A stretch of 64,000 nt of DNA, taken from Sphingobium sp. EM0848. GTDB lineage: Bacteria; Pseudomonadota; Alphaproteobacteria; Sphingomonadales; Sphingomonadaceae. Positions within the stretch are counted from its first letter, which is position 1. Each line of letters starts with the position of its first letter. The stretch is taken from assembly GCF_013375555.1 (NCBI RefSeq), contig NZ_JABXWB010000001.1, forward strand, positions 1,178,001 to 1,242,000, read 5' to 3'. Shown here piece after piece: positions 29,058 to 37,868 of the stretch. A program made the translations under genes and the position numbers. Below the pieces are notes generated by a model. The model saw only the letters and a program-made list of their open reading frames with translations, made no database searches and was not told the DNA's origin.

Positions 29058-30455
29058 ATGGCCGGCATCGGTTTCAGACTGGATCGGATAGCCCGGGAGG
29101 ATGGCCTGGGCGGCATCGCCAGTGCCGCCATCCACGGGGCGGTCATCAGTTCCGGACCGTGGCTGATGACCGCCTGCGCCATCTTCCTGCTCCAGCAATG
29201 GACCCGGACCGTCATGCTGCCGGCCGACCATGTGATCGTCCAGACCAGCCTGGTCTATGCCTTCGGTATTTCCACCGTCATCACCGCGCCGCTGGCGATG
29301 ATCGTGACGCGTCTGGCGTCGGATCGCCTCTATCTTGGGGAACGCGACGCGATTCCGTCGATATTGATGGTGGCGCTTGTCTTCGCCACCCTTGCCGCAC
29401 TGATCGCGGGCAATATGCTCTTCGGCTTTGCCGGCGCGATGCGCCCGGACCAGTTCCTGCTGGCGACCGCGATCCTCACGCTGTTCGCGCAAATCTGGAT
29501 CGCCAGTCCCTTCCTTCATGCGACATGGCGTCATCGGCCGATCTTCCTTGCCTATATCTCCGGCATTGCAATGACGACCATCGCGCTTTTCCTGATCCGG
29601 CCGACTGCTCCTGAAGCGGTACTCGCCGCCATTGCCGCCGGACTGATCGTGACGCTGGCGCTGATGATAGCCGCCATCAGGGAGGATTTTCCGGGCCATC
29701 CGCTCTGGCAGTTCAGCGGGTTCACCCGGACACCCGGCATGATCGCGTTGGGCGCCGCGGGCCTGACCAATGCATTGGCCATCTGGATCGACAAATGGCT
29801 GCTCTGGTGGGCGCCGGGCAGCGTGCAGGCCGTGGGCGCCCTGCGGGTCAATCCGATCAACGACCAGGCGAGCTTCCTTGGCCTGCTGACCATGATCCCC
29901 GGTCTGACGCTGATCCTTGTCACGACCGAGACCCGTTTCGATCGCGCCTTCGCCGATCTGATGACGCAGTGCATGGGCACCGCCAACCGGCACCGGATCG
30001 AAAAGGCACGGCGGAAGATCGGCAGGACGATCCGGCTCGACCTGCGCCTGTTGATGGTCGAACAGGCGATATTGGCAAGTTTCTGCTGGGTGCTGGCGCC
30101 GGAGATCGTCCGCCTGCTGGACCTCAATGCACGCGGCATATTCGGCTTCCGCCTGACGGCGCTGGGCGTGGTGTTCCACCTCGTCGCGATCCAGATGAGC
30201 ATCATCCTGTCCTATTACGACCTGTCGGGGCGGATCGTCGCCATATGGGGCAGTTTCCTGATCGCCAGTGCCATCACAACATTGCTGTTTCGCAATATCG
30301 GCTTTGCAGGTTTCGGTTTCGGCTATCTGGTCGGCGCCGTCACGGCGGCGTCGCTCGCAGTGGCGCTGGTGGCGCAGGCGACCGGCAATCTCACCTATCT
30401 GCTGTTCGTGGGCAACAACCCGGCAGTCGTCGGCAATGCGAGGTTCTGGCCATGA
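29058..30455 (+). CDS. pelG: Pel exopolysaccharide export membrane protein PelG
   Basis: A 465-residue polytopic membrane protein with about 12 hydrophobic helices. It opens with MAGIGFRLDRIAREDGLGG followed by GAVISSGPWLMT, a start typical of PelG, the MOP/Wzx-like transporter of the Pel complex. PelG acts with PelD, PelE and PelF to move the growing polymer across the inner membrane. It follows the deacetylase by 17 bases and overlaps the GH114 gene by 4 bases. Confidence 0.93.
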   Translation: MAGIGFRLDRIAREDGLGGIASAAIHGAVISSGPWLMTACAIFLLQQWTRTVMLPADHVIVQTSLVYAFGISTVITAPLAMIVTRLASDRLYLGERDAIPSILMVALVFATLAALIAGNMLFGFAGAMRPDQFLLATAILTLFAQIWIASPFLHATWRHRPIFLAYISGIAMTTIALFLIRPTAPEAVLAAIAAGLIVTLALMIAAIREDFPGHPLWQFSGFTRTPGMIALGAAGLTNALAIWIDKWLLWWAPGSVQAVGALRVNPINDQASFLGLLTMIPGLTLILVTTETRFDRAFADLMTQCMGTANRHRIEKARRKIGRTIRLDLRLLMVEQAILASFCWVLAPEIVRLLDLNARGIFGFRLTALGVVFHLVAIQMSIILSYYDLSGRIVAIWGSFLIASAITTLLFRNIGFAGFGFGYLVGAVTAASLAVALVAQATGNLTYLLFVGNNPAVVGNARFWP

Positions 30456-31312
30456 ACCCTGCTTTCCGCCGCCGCGATCTGTTCGCCCTGTCGCTGATGG
30501 TCTTCGGACTGTCTGCGCGCGCCCTTCCCGAAACCGATAGTGCGGAGGCCTGGGGCGTCGATTATGGCGGAACCACGGACCCTGCCACAGCCCGGCGATA
30601 TGAGTTGCTGGTGCTGGAACCCGATTTCCCGCGCCCCATCGCTCCGCTCAGGGGGAAGGGCAGCCGCCTGCTCGGCTATATCAGCCTGGGCGAAGTCCAT
30701 GCCGACCGGCCTTTCATCGCGGAACTGGAAAAAGCGGGCGCCCTGCGCCAGCCCAATCCCAACTGGCCCGATGCCCGCCTGGTCGACCTGCGCGATCCGG
30801 CGTGGACGAAGATGGTGCTCGACCGCCTCATCCCCGACATCTTGCAGAAGGGCTATGATGGCATTTTCATGGACACGCTCGACAATGCAGAGGCCATGGA
30901 GCGGCAAGACGCCAAACGGAACAAGGGCATGATTGCCGGGGCCGCCGGGCTGGTCGAAGCCATCCGCAAGCGCTTTCCCGCCATCACGATCATGATGAAC
31001 CGGGGTTATGCGCTGCTGCCGGCGGTGGCCACCCAGATCGATCTGGTGCTGGCCGAAGCCATGGCGTCCCGCTGGAATTTCGCGAACGGGCATTATGAAA
31101 TGACCTCTGCCGACGATTGGGCATGGCAGGCCGGGCACCTACTGGCCGCGCGGCAGGTCAATCCGCGCCTGACGCTCGCCACGCTCGATTATTGGGACCC
31201 GCAGGACAAGGCGACCGTCGCCAGCCTTTATGCGCGCGAACGCGCCGCCGGATTCCAGCCTTATGTGTCCACCCTGGCCCTCGACCGGCTCATTCCGGAG
31301 CCTCTGTCATGA
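30452..31312 (+). CDS. GH114 hydrolase, PelA hydrolase-domain counterpart
   Basis: A 286-residue secreted protein made of an N-terminal signal (RRRDLFALSLMVFGLSARA, possibly Tat type) and one GH114 domain. This corresponds to the N-terminal endo-alpha-1,4-N-acetylgalactosaminidase domain of PelA. The candidate catalytic residues are Asp141 (GIFMDTLDN) and Glu202 (VLAEAM). Canonical PelA continues into a deacetylase domain; here the protein stops after the hydrolase. It overlaps pelG and the TPR gene by ATGA junctions, so it is part of the core operon. It is not a close copy of the lipoprotein at 23307-24221. Confidence 0.9.
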   Translation: MNPAFRRRDLFALSLMVFGLSARALPETDSAEAWGVDYGGTTDPATARRYELLVLEPDFPRPIAPLRGKGSRLLGYISLGEVHADRPFIAELEKAGALRQPNPNWPDARLVDLRDPAWTKMVLDRLIPDILQKGYDGIFMDTLDNAEAMERQDAKRNKGMIAGAAGLVEAIRKRFPAITIMMNRGYALLPAVATQIDLVLAEAMASRWNFANGHYEMTSADDWAWQAGHLLAARQVNPRLTLATLDYWDPQDKATVASLYARERAAGFQPYVSTLALDRLIPEPLS

Positions 31313-33048
31313 ACATCCAAGCGCTGCGCAATCCGAACATGGCCTTTTTCGGTCCGATAGTAGGAGGGGGCCTGCTGCTTGCCACCACCGCCCTGCTGAT
31401 ACCCAATCATTGGCAGATCGCCGACGCCATTCGCCGGGGCACTTTTTCTCCGCCCCCCGTCGCCATCCCCACGCCACCGCCCAGCAATGCACAGTTGATG
31501 CAGCGCTTTACACAGGGAAAGCGGCTCGCCGTACCCGATCTTCAGCGCCTGATGGCGGCATCGACCGCCACGGCGAGCGCCTCGACGCTTTCCGCCATGG
31601 CCGACGCGCTTGCGAAGGGCGGCGCGCCGGTCGCCACCGACCGGATCAGCTATGACATCATGGCGAGTGGCCGACCCGATGTCGCCCTGGCCTTTCTGGA
31701 AAGCCGGCCGGATCGCGCCGCGCCCGCTGTTTGGCGACTGCGTTTCGACCTGCATCGCAAGACCGGCGATGCGCAGGGCGCGGCCGATCTGCTGCGCACC
31801 GCAGCCATGACCCCCAGAAGCGCACCACCGCAGGATGTGGTGGAGGCGGCCTACGCCCTTGCCACGCCGGACATGCTGATCACCGCCGCCGAACATGGGG
31901 CGATCCCGCGGCTCAGCCAGTCTCAGGCACTGGATCTGGCGTCCTGGGCGAATACGGCGCAGCGCTACGATCTCATTTCCCGTATCGACCGGGCGGGGAC
32001 GCCCGGCTGGCGGGCCGGCAACCCCTGGCTCGCCATGACGCTGGCACAGAAGTCGGGGGATACCGGATCGGCGCTCCGCTACGCTGCGCTTCTGCCCTCA
32101 GGCCGTGATGCCGCGCGGGAAAGCATCATCATGGCGTCGGGCAAGCCGCAGGCGATGCGCCAATATTTGCTGGAACAGGCATCGGCCAGCGGCGCCGACC
32201 GTCCAGCCATTGCCCAGAGATTGCTGGAAAAGGGTTTTCGTCCCGACGCCATCGCATTGCTGCGGCAACAGTCGGCCAACGGTGCAGGGAATGACAAATC
32301 TTCCGCCCGGATGCTCTATCTGATGGGACCACGCCCGGCTGGGGAGGATCTGGACTGGCTGCGTTCGCGCGCAGCGGCGGACCCGCACTGGCTGCCCGCC
32401 TATGTCGAGCGGGAACAGCCCGCCAAGGCGCTTGCTTTTCTGGAATCCCGTCCGTCAGCGGACAGCAGTGACATGCTGGTCCAGCGCATCGCGCTCGCCA
32501 ATGCCGCGCGGGATCGTGCAGCGGCGGCGCGGGCGCTGGACGGGCTGCTGGACGGACGCCAGCTTTCCGCCGCGCAACTGAAGGCCGCCGCCACCGCTGT
32601 CGTTCCAACCGACCGGGCAGGGCGCTATGCGCTCTCCCTTGCCCGCGCCCGCATCGCTGCAGGACAAGCGGAACCTTCCGATCGCCTGAACCTTGCCTGG
32701 AACGGCTGGGACAGGGGCGATGCGGCGGAGACTGTAACACAACTCCAGGGCTATTTGCGGGACCGGCCTGACGACCGGGCGGCATTGCGCCTGATGGCTG
32801 ATGCGCAAAGCAAGTTGAAAGGCGATGCTGCGGCCCGACCTTGGCTGGAGCGGCTGTTGACCGTCACGCCGCCGTCCATCGAGCAGGCCCAGCTGCTGAA
32901 CAGGCTGGGTCGCACGTCCGACGCCATGGCGATGGTCGAAATGCTGCGCAGGGCATCGCCCAATGACCGGAGGCTCAACATCATGCTCTCCCAATTGCTT
33001 ATCGCGTCCGGCAATCCGGGACGGGCGAGGAAGGTATTGCAACCATGA
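31309..33048 (+). CDS. pelB: PelB-like TPR protein (periplasmic half)
   Basis: A 579-residue protein with one membrane segment near the N-terminus (about residues 17-38, PIVGGGLLLATTALLIP), a proline-rich stretch, and then a long run of helical repeats of TPR character (for example DVALAFLESRPDRA, RAAAARALDGLL, GDAAETVTQLQGYL). This matches the inner-membrane-anchored TPR half of PelB, which gathers PelA and guides the polymer to the outer membrane. Canonical PelB also includes the beta-barrel, which here is the next gene (4-base overlap). The start at 31309 overlaps the previous stop. Confidence 0.8.
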   Translation: MNIQALRNPNMAFFGPIVGGGLLLATTALLIPNHWQIADAIRRGTFSPPPVAIPTPPPSNAQLMQRFTQGKRLAVPDLQRLMAASTATASASTLSAMADALAKGGAPVATDRISYDIMASGRPDVALAFLESRPDRAAPAVWRLRFDLHRKTGDAQGAADLLRTAAMTPRSAPPQDVVEAAYALATPDMLITAAEHGAIPRLSQSQALDLASWANTAQRYDLISRIDRAGTPGWRAGNPWLAMTLAQKSGDTGSALRYAALLPSGRDAARESIIMASGKPQAMRQYLLEQASASGADRPAIAQRLLEKGFRPDAIALLRQQSANGAGNDKSSARMLYLMGPRPAGEDLDWLRSRAAADPHWLPAYVEREQPAKALAFLESRPSADSSDMLVQRIALANAARDRAAAARALDGLLDGRQLSAAQLKAAATAVVPTDRAGRYALSLARARIAAGQAEPSDRLNLAWNGWDRGDAAETVTQLQGYLRDRPDDRAALRLMADAQSKLKGDAAARPWLERLLTVTPPSIEQAQLLNRLGRTSDAMAMVEMLRRASPNDRRLNIMLSQLLIASGNPGRARKVLQP

Positions 33049-34571
33049 CGCCACTGGTCGCGGCCCTTCTGTTTTCAGCGCCGCCGCTGCCGTTTTTAAC
33101 TGCAGCGCTACCGACCGATACCGGCGTGTCGGTGTCAGCCGACGAGAAGACCGTCGACTTGCATTGGCGCGACGATGTTCATCTGCAACTGGAAAATAGC
33201 GGCTATGAACTGGTGGTCCGCTTCGACCGGCCGATAGCCGATGAGACGCTGAAGGATTTTGCCAGGACCGCGGGTGACGACCTTGCCGATCTGCGCTGGA
33301 ACGACAACAGCCTGCTGCTTCGCGCCGCCAGTGGACGTCGATTGGAGGCAAGAGCGGACGGGCGCGATCTCCACGTCCGCTTCGTTCCCGAGCCAGAAGC
33401 CACGCCGGCGCCCACGATCGCCAGCCAGCCGCCAATGCCCGACATAGACATGGAACTCACCATCGCCCGTGCGCAGGCCGATGCCGCGGCGGGCTATCCC
33501 GATCTGGCCCGGCGGCGGCTCGCGCCGCTGGCGGTCGCGCATCCCGATGATAAGCGCCTTCAACGCCTGCTGGCGGACATGGAAATTGCGGAAGGTGCGC
33601 TTGCACTGGGGGCAGGCCGTTACCGCAATCTGGCGGCGGATGATCCCTTCGCGCGTCAGACCCTGGCGGAATCCGGCGGCAATGTCGCGGCGGCGGCAAC
33701 GGCGCGCGGAGGCAAGGTTTTCTGGCAGGCGGAAGGCGACCTCAATGCGATGATCCCGCTCAACCCACAAATTTCGGCGGGGGCGGGCTTGCGCTGGTTC
33801 CGGTCGGAAGCCGATACGGTCTATGGCCCGACGGGCATATTGAGCAACCGCACCTCGTACTCGACCATTGGCGACCTTTTTGCGACGCTCAATCTGGGGG
33901 CCGTCTCCCGGCTGGAATTGCAGGGCAGCGCCCAGCTTGACGAAAAGGTCGCGGGCGCGGGGTTGCGTCTGTTCGCGGGGCCGCCGGAAAGGCAAGGGCG
34001 GCTGGTGCTGGCCTATCATCTGCCGGATCTCGCAACCCCCGAACAATCAACCTTTGGAGGCCATATCAGCCGGGCCGGACTGGGCGGCACGATCAGGCTG
34101 ACGCCGGAACTGGTGGTGCAGGCCGATGGCGCCTGGAACGGCTATGGCCTGAAAGGCACGGGCGCCCGCACCACCAGTTTCACGGTGGCGGGGGGCTTTG
34201 ACTATCTGCTCCGCCGGGGCAAGCCGTCGCTGGCCTTCAGCTACCGGCTGGATGCCGAATATGTCGACCGCACGGATATAAGGCCCAATAATCTTGCCTA
34301 TATCCCGCTGAGCGACCGGGAAAACCACAGTTTTCAGTTGATATCAGGCATGTCCTGGACCCGCTGGCAATTGACCGGGGCGGCTGGCTGGACCTTCGAT
34401 CGGAAGGGCAAGACCAATGGTCCAACCGCCAACATCAGCGCCACGGGACGGCTGAGCGACGGCTGGCGCCTTCAGGCAAGCGGCGGTGTGAGTTCGATCA
34501 GCCGCCCCGGCATTTCGGGGCGGCAGCTTTATTTCCGCATAGCGCTGACGCGCTATCTTGGGAGGCATTGA
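33045..34571 (+). CDS. PelB-like outer membrane beta-barrel protein
   Basis: A 508-residue protein with a signal peptide (about residues 1-22). Residues about 25-117 form a beta-rich domain that resembles AMIN domains. One or two TPR-like helical pairs follow (about 135-200), then about 300 residues of alternating strands ending in ISGRQLYFRIALTRYLGRH, consistent with an outer membrane barrel. It would be the export pore corresponding to the C-terminal half of PelB. The TPR half is encoded by the gene upstream, so the export protein is split in two. Assignment of the N-terminal domain is tentative. Confidence 0.75.
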   Translation: MTPLVAALLFSAPPLPFLTAALPTDTGVSVSADEKTVDLHWRDDVHLQLENSGYELVVRFDRPIADETLKDFARTAGDDLADLRWNDNSLLLRAASGRRLEARADGRDLHVRFVPEPEATPAPTIASQPPMPDIDMELTIARAQADAAAGYPDLARRRLAPLAVAHPDDKRLQRLLADMEIAEGALALGAGRYRNLAADDPFARQTLAESGGNVAAAATARGGKVFWQAEGDLNAMIPLNPQISAGAGLRWFRSEADTVYGPTGILSNRTSYSTIGDLFATLNLGAVSRLELQGSAQLDEKVAGAGLRLFAGPPERQGRLVLAYHLPDLATPEQSTFGGHISRAGLGGTIRLTPELVVQADGAWNGYGLKGTGARTTSFTVAGGFDYLLRRGKPSLAFSYRLDAEYVDRTDIRPNNLAYIPLSDRENHSFQLISGMSWTRWQLTGAAGWTFDRKGKTNGPTANISATGRLSDGWRLQASGGVSSISRPGISGRQLYFRIALTRYLGRH

Positions 34572-35518
34572 TGCGGAAAGAGCAGCCCGTCCTTCTCCAA
34601 TGCGTCGAAATGCTGGTCCTGTTCGGAATCTTGGCAGCGATCGACAAGGGGCTTTTGTCCGGCGACGCCTTTTCCAATCTCAACCCCAATCCCTATTGGC
34701 TGCCGGTGCTGGTCATGGCGACCGCCTATGGCACGGGCATGGGATTGCTGGCGGGCGTTATCGCTTCGGCGATCTGGCTGAGCTGGTCGACCGTCTGGTC
34801 GGGACCGGCGGATCATCTGGAACAGCAATTGCGTATGTCGATCCAGCCCATGCTGTGGATGGTGACGGCGCTGATCGTCGGTGAGGTGACGGCCAATCGG
34901 CGCAATCGCATTGCGGACCAGCAACGGCAGCAGCAGGCGATGGATCGCAACTGGAAGAAGATGGCGGATGTGGTCGCCCGCCTCACCGATATCAATCGCC
35001 GGCTTCAGGTGCGGATCGCGACGGAACAGCGGACGGTCGTGCATGCGATAGCCGCCGGCCTTGGCCTTTCCGAACCCGACCCGGAACGGCAGATCGATGC
35101 GATTGCGCGCATGATCGCGCTCGCCGCTCAGACGGAGGACTTCACCTATTATGATGTGCGCGGGAACCAGGTCGTGGCGCGCTTCGGCGGCAGGAAGACA
35201 TCGGGCCAGCCGTCCGATCTGACCAAGTCGGTTCTGGTTCAGGCCATGCTCGCCGGGCCCAGGGTGGTGCAGGGCAACGACCCTGCCGATCAGGCCATGA
35301 TGGCGCAGATCGGGTCCATCGCCTTGCCGGTGATCGGCCCTGGTGAGCAACTGGCGGGGATCATCATCATCCATGGCCTCACCGGGATCAGGATCACCCA
35401 AGCCTATATGGCGCAACTGCTGCACGTCGCCGACCTTCTCGGCAAGAGCGGCGCCCTGTTCGGTCGCGACCCCGCCTTTGCCGCCAAATGGCAAGTGCCG
35501 GAGGGGAAGGTCGCTTGA
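34571..35518 (+). CDS. pelD: PelD-like membrane protein with GAF domain, lacking GGDEF
   Basis: A 315-residue protein. ATG at 34571 overlaps the previous stop (TGATG). It has three or four N-terminal membrane helices (about residues 8-110), a coiled linker (about 115-155), and a GAF domain (about 155-295; DFTYYDVRGNQVVARF, IALPVIGPGEQLAGIIIIHG). In Pseudomonas PelD the same order is followed by a degenerate GGDEF domain whose RxxD site binds c-di-GMP and turns on the synthase. That domain is missing: the protein ends about 20 residues after the GAF domain. Its place in the operon supports the PelD call. Confidence 0.8.
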   Translation: MRKEQPVLLQCVEMLVLFGILAAIDKGLLSGDAFSNLNPNPYWLPVLVMATAYGTGMGLLAGVIASAIWLSWSTVWSGPADHLEQQLRMSIQPMLWMVTALIVGEVTANRRNRIADQQRQQQAMDRNWKKMADVVARLTDINRRLQVRIATEQRTVVHAIAAGLGLSEPDPERQIDAIARMIALAAQTEDFTYYDVRGNQVVARFGGRKTSGQPSDLTKSVLVQAMLAGPRVVQGNDPADQAMMAQIGSIALPVIGPGEQLAGIIIIHGLTGIRITQAYMAQLLHVADLLGKSGALFGRDPAFAAKWQVPEGKVA

Positions 35519-36378
35519 TCCCGCCGCTTGCCCTTGGCTCGATCATCGAACTCCTCCTGCTTGTCCGGGCGCTGCTGGCAGGCCCGACCGCCATTTACTG
35601 GTTTGCGCCCGCTCATCTGGGCCTCACCATCGCGACCCTGTTGTTCATAATGCCCCGGCTGCGCCGCGCAACCACGCTGCAATCCTTGGCTTTGCCGATC
35701 GGCGCGGCGATGGGGCCGCCGGGCATGCTGTTTTGCCTGTTGGTGGCGCCGTTAGCGGCCAGTGGCCGCGGCAAAAGGCAGATCGTGTACGATAATGTGC
35801 GTATCCGCCGAACCGGCAACAGCATCTCTCCGGTCGAGCGGCTGGGCCGGATTCTGGATGAACGGGTGCGCTATCCCGATTGCGACGAAGTGGGATCGCT
35901 GGCGACGGTCCTGTGTCATGGCGATCTTCCGGCCCGGTACAAGGCGCTGGAAACGGTGGTGACATCCTTCGAGCCGCGCCTTTCTCCCCTGATCGTCATG
36001 GCCCTGTCGGACGAGGATCAGACCATCCGTGCGCTGGCCGCCGCCGCCGCCGCACAAGTCAGCTATAATCTGGCTCAACAAAGCGGAGAATTGCAGGCGC
36101 GCATCGCACCCAGCCAAAATCTGGACGACCGCTATGCGCTGGCCATGTTGCTGGCGGACCATGGCTGCTTCAACCAGCTTCTCCCTCAGTCCCAGCGCCT
36201 GCGCCTCTGTCAGGATGCCGGGCGTAAGCTGGACGAGATTGCGGATCAACTGATCAAGCCGGACATTCGCCGTCGCGCGCTGCGTGCGGCGCGCGCGCAG
36301 GTCAGGCGGGCGATGGAGCAGCAGCACGCGGCGCAGCCTAGGCCCAATCATATTTCAAGCGTGGAGTTGTCACGCTGA
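35515..36378 (+). CDS. pelE: PelE-like inner membrane protein
   Basis: A 287-residue protein with two or three N-terminal hydrophobic segments (about residues 1-80) and a soluble helical remainder that looks like TPR or HEAT repeats (ALSDEDQTIRALAAAAAAQV). PelE in Pseudomonas has the same layout and holds PelD and PelF together. TTG at 35515 was chosen because it overlaps the pelD stop (TTGA) and has GGAGGGGAAGG just upstream; ATG 35488 is possible but lies deeper in pelD. The sequence is not strongly conserved, and position between pelD and pelF weighs heavily in the call. Confidence 0.7.
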   Translation: MIPPLALGSIIELLLLVRALLAGPTAIYWFAPAHLGLTIATLLFIMPRLRRATTLQSLALPIGAAMGPPGMLFCLLVAPLAASGRGKRQIVYDNVRIRRTGNSISPVERLGRILDERVRYPDCDEVGSLATVLCHGDLPARYKALETVVTSFEPRLSPLIVMALSDEDQTIRALAAAAAAQVSYNLAQQSGELQARIAPSQNLDDRYALAMLLADHGCFNQLLPQSQRLRLCQDAGRKLDEIADQLIKPDIRRRALRAARAQVRRAMEQQHAAQPRPNHISSVELSR

Positions 36379-37868
36379 TGCCAGACCATGGAGACAGCGA
36401 CGTATGCCTGATCGTCGAAGGGGCCTATCCCTTCGTCGTTGGCGGCGTATCAAGCTGGCTGCAGGACCTGATCCTTTCCATGCCGGATGTGCGTTTCTCC
36501 CTGGTGGCCATCAAGGCTGGATCGAACCGACAGCCCTGGCGCGTGGAGCCGCCGCCCAATGTGGTGGAGGTGGTCGAGGTTCCGTTGCTGATCGAACCCT
36601 GCCTGCCGCGCCGTTACCCGGCGCCGCAGATGAAGCGGATCGGCCGTTTGCTGCTGGGCTTCCTGTCGAAGGGGGGGAAGGATGAACTGATCGCGCTGCG
36701 GCACGAGATCGAAGGATTGCAACCGACTCCGGCGGCGGGCGATCTGCTGTCCAATCCCGAAATATTCGACCTTTTCATCCAATATTACGATACGGCCTTC
36801 CGTTCCGCATCCTTCCATCATTTCTTCTGGGCGATGCGGGTTCTTCTGGGCGGTTTGCTCAAGATGCTGCTGGCGCCTTTGCCGAAGGCCAAGGTGTATC
36901 ACACCATTTCCACGGGCTTTGCAGGGCTTCTGGCGGCGCGGGCGGCCTATGAAACCGGCCAGCCCGCCTTCATCACCGAACATGGCATCTACATGCTGGA
37001 ACGGCAGATAGAGATCATGATGGCCGACTGGATCGGCGATCAGATCGAGACGGGCCTGACACTCGACAGGGAGGGGCATGATCTGCGCGATCTGTGGCTG
37101 GCCGTGTTCCAGACCTATACGCGTGCCTGCTACGATGCCTGCGACCCGATTATCGCGCTTTACGGGGCCAATAACCGGACGCAGAGGCGGCTCGGCGCCC
37201 GGCAGGACCGGCTTCGGGTCATTCCCAACGGCATCGATGCGGGGCGTTTCGCGCATGTTGAGCGCCGGAGTGACCCTGCGCGCCCGCTGGTGGCGCTGAT
37301 CGGGCGGGTGGTGCCGATCAAGGATGTGAAGACCTTCATAAGAGCCGCCGGATTCGTCCTGTCGGAAATGCCGGAGGTGCGCTTCGCCATATTGGGGCCC
37401 TTGGACGAGGACCCCGATTATGCCGCCGATTGCGAGGCACTGGTCAAGGAACTGGGCATCGGCAATGCCGTGCAATTCGCCGGTCGCGTCAACGTCGCCG
37501 AATGGCTGGCGCGTATCGACCTGCTCGTCCTCACCAGCCTGTCGGAGGCGCAGCCTCTGGTGATATTGGAAGGGGGAGCCTGCGGAGTGCCTGTGGTCGC
37601 GCCTGACGTGGGCAGTTGCCGGGAAATGATCGAGGGACGTTCGCCGACCGTCGACCGGCCCGGCGGGATCGTTACCGAACTGGTCAATCCGGAAGGAACG
37701 GCGGCCGCCATCGTCCGCCTGCTGCGCGCGCCATCGCTACGCCGCGCCATGGGCGAAGCGCTGCGCGACCGGGTCGTGAAGGATTATGACCGCAGCGCCA
37801 TCATCGCGGAATATCGGCACATCTACTCCGCGCTCGGTGCGCAGGCGCGATTTTCCGAACTGCAATGA
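36378..37868 (+). CDS. pelF: Pel glycosyltransferase PelF (GT4)
   Basis: A 496-residue cytoplasmic GT4-type glycosyltransferase that polymerises the Pel chain from nucleotide-activated sugars. The start DVCLIVEGAYPFVVGGVSSW is characteristic of PelF. The donor-binding half has the conserved VIPNGID, LIGRVVPIKDVKTFI and the E(x)7E motif EAQPLVILE. The gene overlaps pelE by one base. Its stop is immediately next to the stop of the type I secretion adaptor gene on the opposite strand, with no terminator between them. Confidence 0.95.
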   Translation: MPDHGDSDVCLIVEGAYPFVVGGVSSWLQDLILSMPDVRFSLVAIKAGSNRQPWRVEPPPNVVEVVEVPLLIEPCLPRRYPAPQMKRIGRLLLGFLSKGGKDELIALRHEIEGLQPTPAAGDLLSNPEIFDLFIQYYDTAFRSASFHHFFWAMRVLLGGLLKMLLAPLPKAKVYHTISTGFAGLLAARAAYETGQPAFITEHGIYMLERQIEIMMADWIGDQIETGLTLDREGHDLRDLWLAVFQTYTRACYDACDPIIALYGANNRTQRRLGARQDRLRVIPNGIDAGRFAHVERRSDPARPLVALIGRVVPIKDVKTFIRAAGFVLSEMPEVRFAILGPLDEDPDYAADCEALVKELGIGNAVQFAGRVNVAEWLARIDLLVLTSLSEAQPLVILEGGACGVPVVAPDVGSCREMIEGRSPTVDRPGGIVTELVNPEGTAAAIVRLLRAPSLRRAMGEALRDRVVKDYDRSAIIAEYRHIYSALGAQARFSELQ

